A stretch of 64,000 bases of DNA from Platerodrilus igneus (Eukaryota > Arthropoda > Insecta > Coleoptera > Lycidae), in assembly GCA_036346225.1 (NCBI GenBank), contig JARFIW010001176.1:2121884-2185883 (forward strand). Direction: 5' to 3'. The position numbers and the translations under genes are program-made. Numbering within the stretch: the first letter of the stretch is position 1; the number at the start of each line of letters is the position of its first letter. The notes beneath the pieces are model-generated. The model worked only from the letters and a program-made list of their open reading frames with translations. It was not told the DNA's origin and did not search any database. Positions 9,816 through 20,565 of this stretch are shown one piece after another.

Positions 9816-11945
9816 GATATTCTCCTTTGAATGCGGGAACTGGGTCCTTTCAACAAAAAAATTCTAGTCCCACAGATTGGGCGTCATAAACGGCTGTGAT
9901 CCTCTTTTCGCCTCGGCTGCTCACCTAATGTTATAAACCTCCTCATTCATAAAAAAAAACAACACATTCCTACCAAAAACATCAACGTTAACTCTATTTA
10001 CATCAATATTCAGAATACATTAAAATTTCAAAATTAAAACTCAGCATAAATTTCAGTTTTAAAAGAATTTCAAGATTAATTTTATTATCATTTTAATGTG
10101 CATCCAAAATTAAAGTCCTTGTTGGATGCCTACTAATTAATATAACAATATAAGCAGACCGGAGTCTGAGTATAAAGGGAGCATCTACCACCCCTTTACG
10201 TTAATTAACCAGGTTCGTCTAATTGAGCTCAAAGACATACCCAAATTTTCATCATATTACCGAACATCAAAACTAAATACTCCTTTCTACTTCAACAAGC
10301 AAATTTCATCTTAAAATTAAAATTTTATGGTTAGTACAATTTCACTAATGTCCATTTAAAGTAAATCAATTATAAAGTTATTCAACACACACAAAATGTC
10401 AAACAAAATAGTATAATTTACCTGAAGGTTACTGTCCTCGTAGCTTCAAAGTACATCGTCCCTTTAGTTAATCACACCATTCCAACAGGATTATATTTAC
10501 GACTTCTAATTCTCAACGCTTTTAAAATTTTCTCCATCACCAGTTGTTTCTGGGCTTTTCCGGAACTCATCTATGTATATCTGACCCTTGTTTCGTGGAT
10601 CCAGACACGTATTTGAACCATTTAATTATTAACACCCCCGAAAAATAGCAAATAACTTCATACTTCTTTCACCAATATACGCCAAAACTGCCTACTTTTG
10701 TGTATACATTTGTCGTTGTAAATTTTGCTAATTGGTACAGTGAAACTAAATTTTATTACCTTGTATCTAAGTGCACTGAAGTACATTCATGTTAGCACGT
10801 AAATAACCAACTATTTTGAATCACTAAAATGTACGAGCAAAATTTTAAATTATTTTCTCAAACTAAAATGCACTGTTTAACATCTTCAATCAAGTCGCGG
10901 ATGTAAGAGCTTTTAACGCATCGAATAGTCAAAAGTCTAAGAGGGCTTGTTTATATTCATCTCGGTATATATAGCAAAAGCCGGCACGTCGCTTTTGTCC
11001 TCAAAACGGGTAATTCTACAGAATTCCTCATTCTATGTTCCCAGTCTGTCGCTCGCGCGTCGATTTTACGAATTTTCACTCGTCCCATTTAAATCTCAGA
11101 AATTTCAACACACGGCACGCATAAGCATGTCCGAGAAATAACTAATTGACTTTTATACCGAAATTGTTGTTTCTACCTCTGATATTTGCATCCTATTTTC
11201 AACCAATTGTGACCCTCGTGACGTTGCTTAAATCCCGCCTTTTACTATATGTGTCTTTGCTTGACGCATTTTCTCTTTCCTTTTCTAACCTGTTCGTATT
11301 GGTGCAAATTGATATTCTTTATTATCGATTATATTTTAGTCCATGTGGACTGTTATCTGGGTTTAATAACCCCGTATCGCACATTCTCGTGAATATTAAG
11401 CCCCGGTTTCTCCAAGATTCTTTGAAACTATTAATTATCTACAAAATTTACGCCGTATGTGATATTTAAACTACGCGGGTGTTCAAAATAATATTAATTC
11501 TCAGAGCTTTATTTTCTGGTATTATAATCTTGGGTTTTACAAGTTTCTATAGATATTATCTGTTACTAACGGTTCAATTAACTTCAATTAAAATTAATAC
11601 TCTTTAATTTTTAGTGAATCCTAATTAAATATTCAATTATTATTTGTACATTTCGTTTAATACTCGTTGCCCAAACTTGAATCAATTCATATAAATCTTG
11701 CACGTAATTTCCATTTGATTCTTTACTTTGGAATAATTAAATTACACGTTGGGCATTTTAAAACTGCTTATTTTTATATAAAGCGTCTTGTAAATAATTT
11801 TAATCTCTTATTTTTAATAAAACGAATGAATTTTTATTCTCCACGGGTTTTTAATAAAGCGTATTATCTAATAAACTTCCTTATACACGGTGATTAAAAT
11901 TATTTGATGTAATCCATTAATTTTCTACCCTGGTCTAAATATGAG

Positions 11946-11949
<4 letters not shown>
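9812..11949 (-). repeat. Long promoter-bearing repeat, copy 2 (inverted)
   Basis: Minus-strand copy of the unit seen at 18.3-20.6 and 20.6-22.7 kb. Shared landmarks in sense (descending) order: the start block TTTAGACCAGGGTAGAAAAT (about 11940-11920), a TATATATA box (10974-10966) just before CCGAGATGAATATAAAC and CTCTTAG, the splice-donor-like CTTCAG|GTAA (GT at 10421-10420), the terminal block with AACGTTGATGTTTTTGGTAG (about 9990-9970), GAGCAGCCGAGGC (about 9925-9912), a GACGCCCAAT primer-binding-site-like string (about 9890-9880) and CACAGCAATATATA at the end. No open frame is conserved between copies, so the repeat is non-coding. Confidence 0.65.

Positions 11950-11988
<39 letters not shown>
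11947..11988. repeat. (TA)n tract between repeat copies
   Basis: TA run separating copy 2 (minus) from copy 3 (plus). Confidence 0.95.
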
Positions 11989-11990
<2 letters not shown>

Positions 11991-14900
11991 AGTGGTTTTA
12001 AAAGGTTAAATTTAACTATAAACAAAGCAATTTGAAACACCCTGTATAGAGGAAACAACCAGAATTTACGTGCGAAATTTATTTTAGTTTGATGTAACAA
12101 GTGTTACGTTCATTTTTGTAAATCATTAATTAGTTATATACAATAATTTTTATCTTAAATTCCTTGGCATTAAACAAGAAAATTTATTCCGTAAATAAAA
12201 ACTAACCCTTTTGTGTTTTAAAAATTGTATTGTAATTAATAATAAATATCCTACTTAGGTCAGTTGATAAATCTTTCTGTTCAGTAGAAAAATAAATATG
12301 CTTTCTAAGGATTTCGTCCCGTGGAATATACGCCTTAATTAGATAGGCGACTTTCCAAGTATTTCAATAATTAAATGCTGGTGTGTTTTCCCGTTTAAAG
12401 ATTTCGGCGAAATTATTTCAATAAAATTAGGGTTTTCCTGTGTTATTTTTCTTGACGACAAGTTTACGTGCTTTAACTAAACAAATGTAACATTGCATTT
12501 GCTGTTCGATTAGCAACCAGAAAACACATTGTTTTGCTTCGCTCGTTTTCTTGATGCGAATTTCCGGCATGCATTATTTAGCATGGTAAGTATATAGAGT
12601 TTGTATAAAACAATACTTTTCGACTCCATTAAATTAATTTATTGTTCGTAATTATTCTAGCTTCCTGCGGGGGACACGTTAATCCCTTGAGCTGCGCTTC
12701 TTTTGGGGACTGCAAAGTCAAATGCGCTCCGCCTGAACGTAAGCTTGCCTGTTCGCTGACGCAGACCAGCGACTGGTTCCACCCTGATGCCAGTAACTCG
12801 AGGGTGAGTTCTGTTTTTGCATTTCTTGGTAAGCGCTTCTGATTTCGAAACCAGAACGCCTGTGGTTTTACCGGTCATAGATGGCCTTCCTAAATTTAAT
12901 TCTTTACAAAAATTACTGAACTATTTTGGTACTTACTGCTTTCCGTTTTTTTGATGAATGCTTTACTATTTGTTTTAAATAACTAAAAACTTACTATTTA
13001 TCAATGGAAAAAAAATTGTTTAAAGACTTGCTGGCACAATTGAAAACGTTGCCATTATGCTTGTAAATTTAGTTTAAGTTTATCCTTACGATATTCTAGA
13101 GCTGTGGTTTTTAGGGTTGCGTTTGGTTCTTTTCTTTTCTTAATAAATGCTGTCAGGGGGTTATTACCTAAAAATTACAGCTCGCCATTTTTTTTTGGGT
13201 AATTTTTTTTGAATATTTAAGGGTTTCTAATAATGTATTTATAAATTGGGGACATTGACTTTTTTGGGTTGGGTTTTGGGAATACTGTATTCTGTGTATA
13301 TATTTTGTTTAATTATAAGTTCTTTCTTTTCCGTTGTATGTTTTGTTCTGAGTGTGAATAATGAGTGAGTGTATTTTTTTTCTTTATTGCAGGTTTCTTT
13401 TTTTATTTAGCTATAAGTATAAGACCCCGCCCACTCGCCGCCTGAGCCCGGACTTACTTACTTCTTTCTCTTTCTTTGTCTTTTGGTTTTTTTTATGTTA
13501 CGTCAATGCATGTAGCACAAGTATTAACAAAAATTTACAATTGAGGAATAAAATTTAGTTAGGTTCGTAAAGAAAATAAATTTTAGAAGCCAATTCAATT
13601 TATTTATTAATTTAATGGAGTTTAATTACGTCTAATACGCATAAAAGCATGAAAAATCAATAAATCCAAGGCGAATAGCGTTCGTTGTAACAAACAAATA
13701 TATCGGTTGGGTTGAAATACCATGAAAAGAAGCTCCTATAAATGTTGTGTTAAAACGTCGGTTAATTAAACACCTGCATGTTTCTAAATGACAGGTTCCC
13801 CTTATTTTTATAGAATACAAACAAGTTTCAAAGAATATCGGGTAAACAGTTGGAGGGTTCGCGTAAATGTTAACTAAAAGTTTCCTTAAAGTGCAGAAAG
13901 GATAGAGGGTCAATGAAATACGTCGGAATGAGACAGGCATACGGACAGTGCATTTCAAAAAGCACGTATTCAGTCCACATAAGGGTAAATAAAACGCGGA
14001 CAGTAATATCGATTCTCTACCACTCAAACAAGGTTAGAATGAAACATATAATATGCATAAGAAAGAGACAGCGTTAAGATAGGCGGGATTTTGAAGACGT
14101 CAATGCATATACTATTGGTCGATATCGTTAGTTTTAAAACAGACAAACACGGGGATATTTGAAGTCGGGTTTATTGGAAAATATCGTAACGACGCGCTAA
14201 ATTTCGGAGATTTCGAAAACGGTTGAAACAAAATTTGAGGAAGTGTTATTTTAAATTAGATTTTTCACGGCAAGAGTGGCCAGGAGGTTGCAGTCGAATC
14301 ATTTAAATACTCGAGGCGAATTAGCACGGCTCTCTTTTAAACTTCGTTCTCTTAGTACTTTGATCGCTTCAGACTACGAACGAGCTTGTAAGTATATAAA
14401 ATTATTTTAAATTAAATAGTACAGTGTTGGCCTCATAATTTGATACACGAATAAGTGTCGAGTCTAAATTCTAATTTGAGGTGCAACATTTATTTTAAAC
14501 AAGCTCGGGAAGTAACGTAAATTTAAAATTAAATTAAACGAAAGTACGCAAGTATGAAAGAAGTGGAATTAATTTGGATTTGGAATTGGATGCACCGGGA
14601 AAGCAGCACAACTTAAATGGGGTTCTTCTACAAATAGCTAGAGGCGAACAGCAGATCAGAGTGAAACAACTTTACCGCATCGTCAACGGAGTGGAGGTCT
14701 TCAAGAAATTCCAGGTAACGCTTTAAAATTGTTGTTGTAATAAACTATGAAACTATGAAAATTGTGTGACGTGTGAAAGTAAATTTTGAAGGTATTGTGC
14801 ATTATTTTGCGTATTGAAAATAATACGTATGACTAACTTTATTAAGGTATTTAAATAGAAATCTAAAGGTGTATATAAAGCTTGTTAACGTTCTATCAGG

Positions 14901-15490
14901 AATTTAAAATTTTTATTGTGAAGAGTACATGGGTTTGTTTTTTTGTTGGTTGTAAGAGTATGCGAAGTACAAAAGCATACATTATTCATAATTAACTGGG
15001 TTATCATGAGCTCACCATACTCCAGAGTATACAAATTCAAAATAAATTATAAATAAAGAACGAAAATAAGGTATTATTCAGGGCCCATTTACTCCGGGTA
15101 TATTCAATGTGTTTGATATTTTTAATTAAAATCCAGGACAGTACAAAAATAGGATTTATTGAGGTGTACCTTGATCTCTGAAATGTGGATAATCGTGAAT
15201 TTTATTTATAAATAGTGTTAAATAAATATTGTATGATGGTTGTATTATTTTGTGGTTTTATTGAGAGTGTGCGTGAACGATACAGAGTATAATAGTGAAT
15301 CTAGGTATCCAAGAGGAGACCCAACTGAGCTAGCCTGGGAACTGAAGAAGAATTAAGGTGATGAATAGAGGAATCTGGGTAAGAGATTATTTTTTTATTT
15401 TTCTAGTGTGTGAAATTTATTTTCGAGTTTTCAAAAATAAAATTTTCGAATATTTTTGTTATTGAGGCTCGATTTAATTAGGTTAAACAG

Positions 15491-15492
<2 letters not shown>
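11989..15492 (+). repeat. Long promoter-bearing repeat, copy 3, with about 1.4 kb of extra sequence
   Basis: Starts TTGTAGTGGTTTTAAAAGG and ends GAGGCTCGATTT...CAGCAATATATA. The left 120 bp and the region from about 13560 on align with copies 4 and 5: ACGTGCGAAATTTAT near 12070, TTAAACACCTGCATG near 13765, a TATA-poor promoter ATTTAAATAC at 14301-14310 before GGCTCTCTTTTAAAC, and the donor CCAG|GTAACG with GT at 14715. About 12130-13560 has no counterpart in the other copies and must be an insertion or private sequence. Between 14530 and 14725 one frame is open and ends exactly at the donor (last residues IVNGVEVFKKFQ), but it lacks an ATG. Confidence 0.6.
12660..12804 (+). other. Exon-like GC-rich island with flanking splice signals
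   Basis: A 145-bp block much richer in G and C than its surroundings. It is preceded by TTATTCTAG (possible acceptor) and followed by GTGAGT (strong donor consensus). One plus-strand frame is open throughout and extends beyond it (12642-12842). The peptide is cysteine-rich (C-GGHVNPLSC-ASFGDC-KVKC-APPERKLAC), which I do not recognise. It may be an exon captured by or residing in this repeat, or a piece of another element. No promoter or partner exon is evident. Confidence 0.35.

Positions 15493-15538
<46 letters not shown>
15491..15538. repeat. (TA)n microsatellite
   Basis: TA run between repeat copy 3 and the Penelope-like element. Confidence 0.95.
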
Positions 15539-15539
<1 letters not shown>

Positions 15540-15540
<1 letters not shown>

Positions 15541-15960
15541 GTCCTTTCTTGACCATCTGTTTATATTTTAATTAAATTTATTGGAATTTGGTCATTTTCA
15601 ACTATCTTAGTTATATGGTGTTTGTTGTGATGAAGTGAAACTGCTCAATCAATCATTTTAATCCAATACATATGACGCGTTTCGGTTTTCCATTTTCAAA
15701 TATGTTTCTAAAAATACTATTACACAAATTACTATTAATAAAAGTCTAGATTTATATATACCTTAAGTTAACAATATAGAAATGTTTTTAAAACTATATT
15801 ATTTTACATCTTCACTAATACATAACTTTAACTTATCTGACTACATTTGTCATTCAACTTAACCTATAAATATCTTAATTATCACTGAGTAGAAATTAAA
15901 CTAGATACTATAAATTATATGAAGCAGATGGTACATGAGAATATTTCTACTAGTTTTTTG
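15540..15960 (-). repeat. Penelope-like element 3' terminal region with degenerate hammerhead-like string
   Basis: Non-coding sequence downstream of the endonuclease domain on the minus strand. At about 15710-15672 the minus strand reads TTGAAAATGG-AAAACC-GAAACGCGTC. The GAAACGCGTC half matches the 3' half of the Penelope hammerhead core, but the CTGATGA half is degraded. The position, just past the stop of the element and in sense orientation, is what is expected of a Penelope terminal repeat. No second terminal repeat copy was found on the 5' side. Confidence 0.45.
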
Positions 15961-15965
15961 TTGGT

Positions 15966-17455
15966 TCATTTGTGGTGAATTAAGTTGTGGTATATATTGC
16001 AAAAATCATCTTGGTCATTTTTTGAATTTATGGCATTTGGGTCTTCTTGGATTTGTATTGTTTCTAAAAGGTTTCTTTTCTTATCATTAACTGCGGTACT
16101 CAGGATACAGACATTTTCGAAGTCAAACTGGTGAACTTTTTCAATGGCGTGTGCTGCAAGGGCAGTGCTCTTTTTATTAGAAGTTTTTATTGTATATTTA
16201 TGTTCATATATGCGTTTATGTAAGTACTGTTTTGAATTTCCAATGTATAGTGCCGTGCAATCCAAGCAATGAATTTTATAAATTGCGTGTGTTTAGTTTT
16301 TTGGTCTGCTTTAGGTTTAAGTTGTGTATAGAAATTTTTTGTTGAATTGTTTGGTTTGTGTGCGACGTGTATATCATATGCCATTAGACATTTTTTTATT
16401 TTTTCTGAAAGCCCGGGTGTATACTCCATTGCGATCCTATTTTCATTTGTATGTGGTTTTTTAGTGCCTTCATTGTTATAAATTTTATCTACTTTTTCTT
16501 TAATGGTTTGTTTTACGAATGATGTAGGATAACAATTATTTTTAAGTGTTTTTTTAACTATTTTTATATTTTTAGGTCTGAAATCATTATGTGATAGTAT
16601 TATGGCACGTTCGACAAGGTTGTTTACGACATTTTTTTTATATTGTATTGGTACATTCGATTGGAAATTTAGGTATCTGCCAGTCCACGTGGTTTTCCTG
16701 TACCAGTCTGTTGTTATTTTGCCTGCTGTGTTGTATTTGACGAGTGTGTCTAGGAATGGTATAGATTTGTTTATTTCTCTTTCGTATGTGAATTGTAGGC
16801 GTGGATGAAATCCATTAAATGCATTCATTGTTTCATCAATTTTATTTTCAGGTAGACATATGATACAGTCATCAACAAATCTTTTGTAGAAGGCAGGCTT
16901 AAATTTTAATTGGTCGATAGCATTGTTTTCAAGTTCTTCTAGTACCATATTTGCGATGGTGGCTGATATTGGAGAGCCCATCGCAGTACCAAATATTTGC
17001 ACATAGATATTGTTCTCAAATTTGAAATATGAAGCATCTAGACACGTTGTAATCCCTTTTATGAATTCTTCCATTGGCAAAGTTGTGAACGGTGTTATTA
17101 TGTTCCATTTATTTTTTATTATATTTATTACCAGGTCTGTCGGAACGTTGGTAAATAATGATTTTACGTCAATTGAAATTATGATGTGGTCACTTGGTAC
17201 TGTTTGTTTGATTATAAATTTTTGGAAATCCCAACTATCTTTTATGGAATAATTTGTGTTTCCTATGATATTTTTTAGTGTTGCTGTTAAAAATTTTGCT
17301 AGATTGTAAGTGGGCGTGTTTATTGTGCTCACAATGGGTCGTAGTGGGATGTTTAGTTTGTGTAACTTGGGTAATCCATATATGTACGGTGCATGTCCAT
17401 TGTGGCATATTAATTGATTTTTAATAAATTGTGTTATAAAATTCTTTTGAACCAA
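15966..17455 (-). pseudogene. Penelope-like element: reverse transcriptase plus GIY-YIG endonuclease
   Basis: Two overlapping minus-strand frames. 17455-16187 carries the reverse transcriptase: PYIYGLPKLHK (family hallmark), VDVKSLF-like SIDVKSLFTNVP, GTAMGSPISATIANMVLEEL and the active-site FVDDCIICL, then the thumb with TGRYLNFQSN. The second frame, 16265-15966, carries LYIGNSKQYLHKRIYEHK and the helices typical of the endonuclease that nicks the target. A frameshift near 16265-16240 separates them, in the link that normally joins RT to a Cys-rich linker and GIY-YIG. Penelope-like elements copy themselves by target-primed reverse transcription. RT motifs are intact, so decay is slight, but the shift makes this copy inactive unless it is a sequencing error. 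Confidence 0.9.
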
Positions 17456-18170
17456 TGATTTACTAGTGTGTTTATAGTGTTTTGTAATTGTAACGTTGGG
17501 TCTATTTTTTTATTTAGATATGTGGTGTTATCATTAAGCATTTCATTCATTTTAAAATATATTCATTCTTATTCATTAAAACTGTTGCCTTGCTTTTTAT
17601 CTGCTTGTAGGACATATATATCTTTGTTATTCATTAAGAATTCTTTAGTTTTCTTTAGATTGTGATTTTTGAGGTTGGTGTTTGTGTTTTTAATACAGTT
17701 GTTCTCCTTTTTGCGGTGACATATTACAAATTTTATTTCGAATTTCAAACTTTTCTTCTGTGGTTTTTGTTTTATTCCTATTTCTCGTTTGCTATAATGT
17801 CTTCATAATTAGTTTTGGTAGTTTGGTTGAAAATTTATTACCTAAACTTAATACATTGTTTACTTCGGGTGGGATAATTTTATTTGTCAAATTTGTTATC
17901 CATTTATTATTCCAGTTGTTAATTTGTTTGTTCTTGTGGTTGTTGTTCTGTTTATTTATTAGAAGCTCAATTTTATTAATGTGTTTTTGTTTTATCTTGT
18001 TAAAAGTATTATAATAGATTTCATTTTGTTCATCAAAGAACTTATTGTGAAACTCAATGTGCATGTTTTGTGATATTTTAGCTTTAATGTCCATTAGTTT
18101 GTAGTTGATTTTACTTATTTTTCTACAGCATTGTGCTATACATAAATTTATGCAATGCATATAAAAACGT
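17456..18170 (-). pseudogene. Penelope-like element N-terminal region
   Basis: Upstream part of the same element. The minus strand at 18160-17792 encodes a lysine/asparagine-rich region ending NLTNKIIPPEVNNVLSLGNK, the conserved N-terminal block of Penelope-like proteins. Between 17791 and 17456 the continuing text (VLQADKKQGNS, a decayed form of the family's ADKGN block) is broken by stops and frame changes. The start codon is not certain; the Met at 18160 is the first in this frame. Immediately upstream is non-coding sequence and then a (TA)n tract. Confidence 0.75.
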
Positions 18171-18269
18171 GTAAGTACCTAAGGTAATTATGTTTAAATT
18201 TCTTGTCAAAGATTGGTGTTTTCGGTTTAATGTTTAAAAAAGTAGGTATTATTCTTAAATTTTTGCATC

Positions 18270-18272
<3 letters not shown>

Positions 18273-18312
<40 letters not shown>

Positions 18313-18336
18313 TATATATATATATATATATATATT
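18273..18336. repeat. (TA)n microsatellite, one GA interruption
   Basis: TA run with a single G near 18311, at the boundary between the Penelope-like element and repeat copy 4. Confidence 0.95.
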
Positions 18337-19253
18337 ACTCAAATTTAGACCAGGGTAGAAAATTAATTAATGACATCAAATAATTTTAATCACAGTGTAT
18401 AAGGACGCTTTGTATAAAAAGAAGCAGAATTAAAATGCTCAACGTGTATTTAATTTAATTGTTCCAAGAAACAAATAGAAATTACGTGCAAAATTTATAT
18501 TAATTAATTCAATTTTTAAGTAATGGGTATTAAACAAAGTGTACAAATAATAAATTAATATTTAGTGTGTGTTCGCTAAAAATTAAAGGGTAGAAGTCAA
18601 TGCCATTCATTATTATTTTAGTTGGAGTTAATTGAACCATTATTAATAATTTAATAAGCATAAAAGCCTGTGAAAATCCAAGGTTAAAATACCATGAAAT
18701 AAAAGCTCTGAGAATTATATTAAAACGTTAATTAGGAGCACACACCTGCGTATTTTTAAAAGTCAATTTCTGTTTAATTTGTTTGGATAAACATGAAAAT
18801 TCTGCGTATATTGGAAACGGTCGGATAAACCGTAGCTAATATTAACGGGAAGGCTAGATACGGGGTTAATTAACTCAAATAAGAATACACGTGGACTGAA
18901 ATAACCAATAGTAAAGAGTATCGATTTGTACCACTCAGGCCAAGGTAGAAAAGGAAGGTAAAATGCTTCAAGCAGAGACACTAATAATTAAAGGCGTGAT
19001 TTGTGTAGCGTCACGAGGACTACGATTGGTTGTAATAAGATGCAGATATGAGAGGTGTAAACGTAACGAGTTCTATACAAAATTAATTAGTTGTTTGCAG
19101 ACGCGTTGCATGCCGTGTGGAAAATTTCTTAGATTTTCAACTGGCGCGTGTGCAAATTTTTAGAATCGCTGTGCCAGACTGTCGAAAAGGGAACGAAGAA
19201 TGCGAAATTCTAAAAACTGGCCGTCGCGGGACAAAACCGACGTACAGGCGAGC

Positions 19254-19305
19254 TATTATATAAACCCGGACTTTAAACAGTTTCGCTCTCTTAGATTATC
19301 GATTT
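19254..19305 (+). promoter_or_regulatory. Core promoter of repeat copy 4
   Basis: A TATATAAACC box (19257-19266) sits about 30 bp before TTTCGCTCTCTTAG. The same pair recurs in copy 5 (TATATATA at 21503-21510, then GCTCTCTTAG), inverted in copy 2 and, weaker, in copies 1 and 3. Conservation across copies while the surroundings diverge supports a working pol II promoter in the ancestral element. Confidence 0.55.
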
Positions 19306-20369
19306 TGATTCAATACTTTAAACAGTTTGCTCTTATATTTTGGTGATTATTGCATACTTTAAAACAGTTTGCTCTTTACGTGCTACGATACAAGTTATTA
19401 TTCATTAGTGCACTTAGAAAAGAAGATGCAAGGTAATAAAGTCTAGTTATATTTGCGAGTATTACTGTCCCAATTATCGAAATTAGTAACGATAAATGAA
19501 TAAACAAAAGTAGGCAGTTTTGGGTATAGCGTGAAAGAATTATGTATTTCTTTGCTATTTTTCGGGGGTGTTAATAATCAAATGTTATTCGTAATCGTGA
19601 TTGGATCCACAAAACAAGATTTTGATATACTTAGATGAGTTCCTGAGAAGCCCTGAAACAATTTTAGATGAATGGTGGTGTAGAAAATTTTAAAAGCGTT
19701 CAGAATCAGAAGCCGTAAACATAACCCAGTTGGAATGGTGTGATTAACAAAGGGCGATGTACATTGGAGCCACGAGTGCATTAACCTTCAGGTAACTTAT
19801 GCTTTGTTGTTCGATTTTGATGTTTTGGTGTGTGTTGAATAACTTTATAATTTGTTTACTAAAAAATGGACAGTAGTGAATTTGTACAAACAACAAATTT
19901 TTAATTTTAAGGTGAAATTTTCTTGTTTAAGTAGAAAGGAGTATTTAGCAGTTTATGTTCTTGATTATGATGAAAATTTGGGTCTGTCTTTGAGCTCAAT
20001 TAGACTAACCTCTTTGATTAACGTAAAGGGGTGGGAGATGCTCCCTTTGTACTCAGACTCAGGTCTGCAAATATTGTTAAATTAATTAGTAGGCATCCTA
20101 CAAAAACTTTAATTCTGGATGCAAATTAAAATGATGACAAATTTAATCTTGAAATTTTATGATACTGATATTTATGCTGAAATTTAATTTTGAAATTTTA
20201 ATGTATTATGAATATTGATGTAAATAGAGTTAACGTTGATGTTTGTGGTAGGAATGTGTTTTTTTTTTTTATGAATGTGGATGAAAGTTTTAACTAGGTG
20301 AGCAGCCGAGGCGGAAAGAGTAAAGAGGCGATTATCAGAAGAGAGTCAACAAGGCGAGAATCACAGCAA

Positions 20370-20565
20370 ATCTTGGTGCCAAATTCGAGAGGTTCGAATA
20401 TTTTTTTTACTCTGGTGAGGCTTTTTGTAGGATACACAGCAATCTTGACGGCCCAACGCTGGGGCTTGATTTGAAAACCTTAGTTCACGAATAATGGTGA
20501 GGTACCACAGAATCTTGACGCCCAATTCGTGAGGCTCGATTCTTAATGGTGAGGTACCACAGAAA
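20370..20565 (+). repeat. Tandem primer-binding-site-like units
   Basis: Three related units of roughly 65 bp with CTTGGTGCCAAATTCG, CTTGACGGCCCAACG and CTTGACGCCCAATTCG, each followed by a GAGGCTCGAT-like string; the last two are preceded by ACAG and followed by GGTGAGGTACCACAG. These resemble the TGGCGCCCAACG...GGGGCTCGA region that follows the 5' LTR in many insect Gypsy elements. Copies 1, 2, 3 and 5 keep one such unit each. Confidence 0.45.

Larger units (their letters stand above)
18337..20565 (+). repeat. Long promoter-bearing repeat, copy 4
   Basis: About 2.2 kb, clearly homologous along its length to copy 5 (20.57-22.70 kb) and, inverted, to copy 2. It begins TTACTCAAATTTAGACCAGG. 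Landmarks: promoter (TATATAAACC at 19257-19266), then the CTCTCTTAG start-like motif and three spaced copies of TTTAAACAGTTT or a close variant with GCTCTT downstream (19270-19380); splice-donor-like CTTCAG|GTAAC with GT at 19792; GAGCAGCCGAGGCGG near 20300; and three tandem primer-binding-site-like units (20370-20565). No frame is conserved between copies. Best explained as a long LTR plus leader of a retroelement whose coding part is absent, or as a non-coding transcription unit spread by such an element. Confidence 0.65.

Noticed and set aside
8160..9856. Minus-strand frames of 74-120 codons in repeat copy 1
   Set aside because: Not preserved in other copies, no motifs; chance frames in a non-coding repeat.
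15620..15640. GTGATGAAGTGAAAC on the plus strand, hammerhead-like words
   Set aside because: The conserved C of CTGATGA is G, and there is no room for helix II between the two words. Chance.
17010..18014. Plus-strand hydrophobic frames over the Penelope-like element
   Set aside because: Antisense of clear RT and N-terminal blocks.
15491..18336. The 2-kb repeats as terminal repeats of the Penelope-like element
   Set aside because: They flank it on both sides but also occur alone and inverted, lack any hammerhead core and have LTR-type promoter features; the adjacency is explained by shared (TA)n targets.
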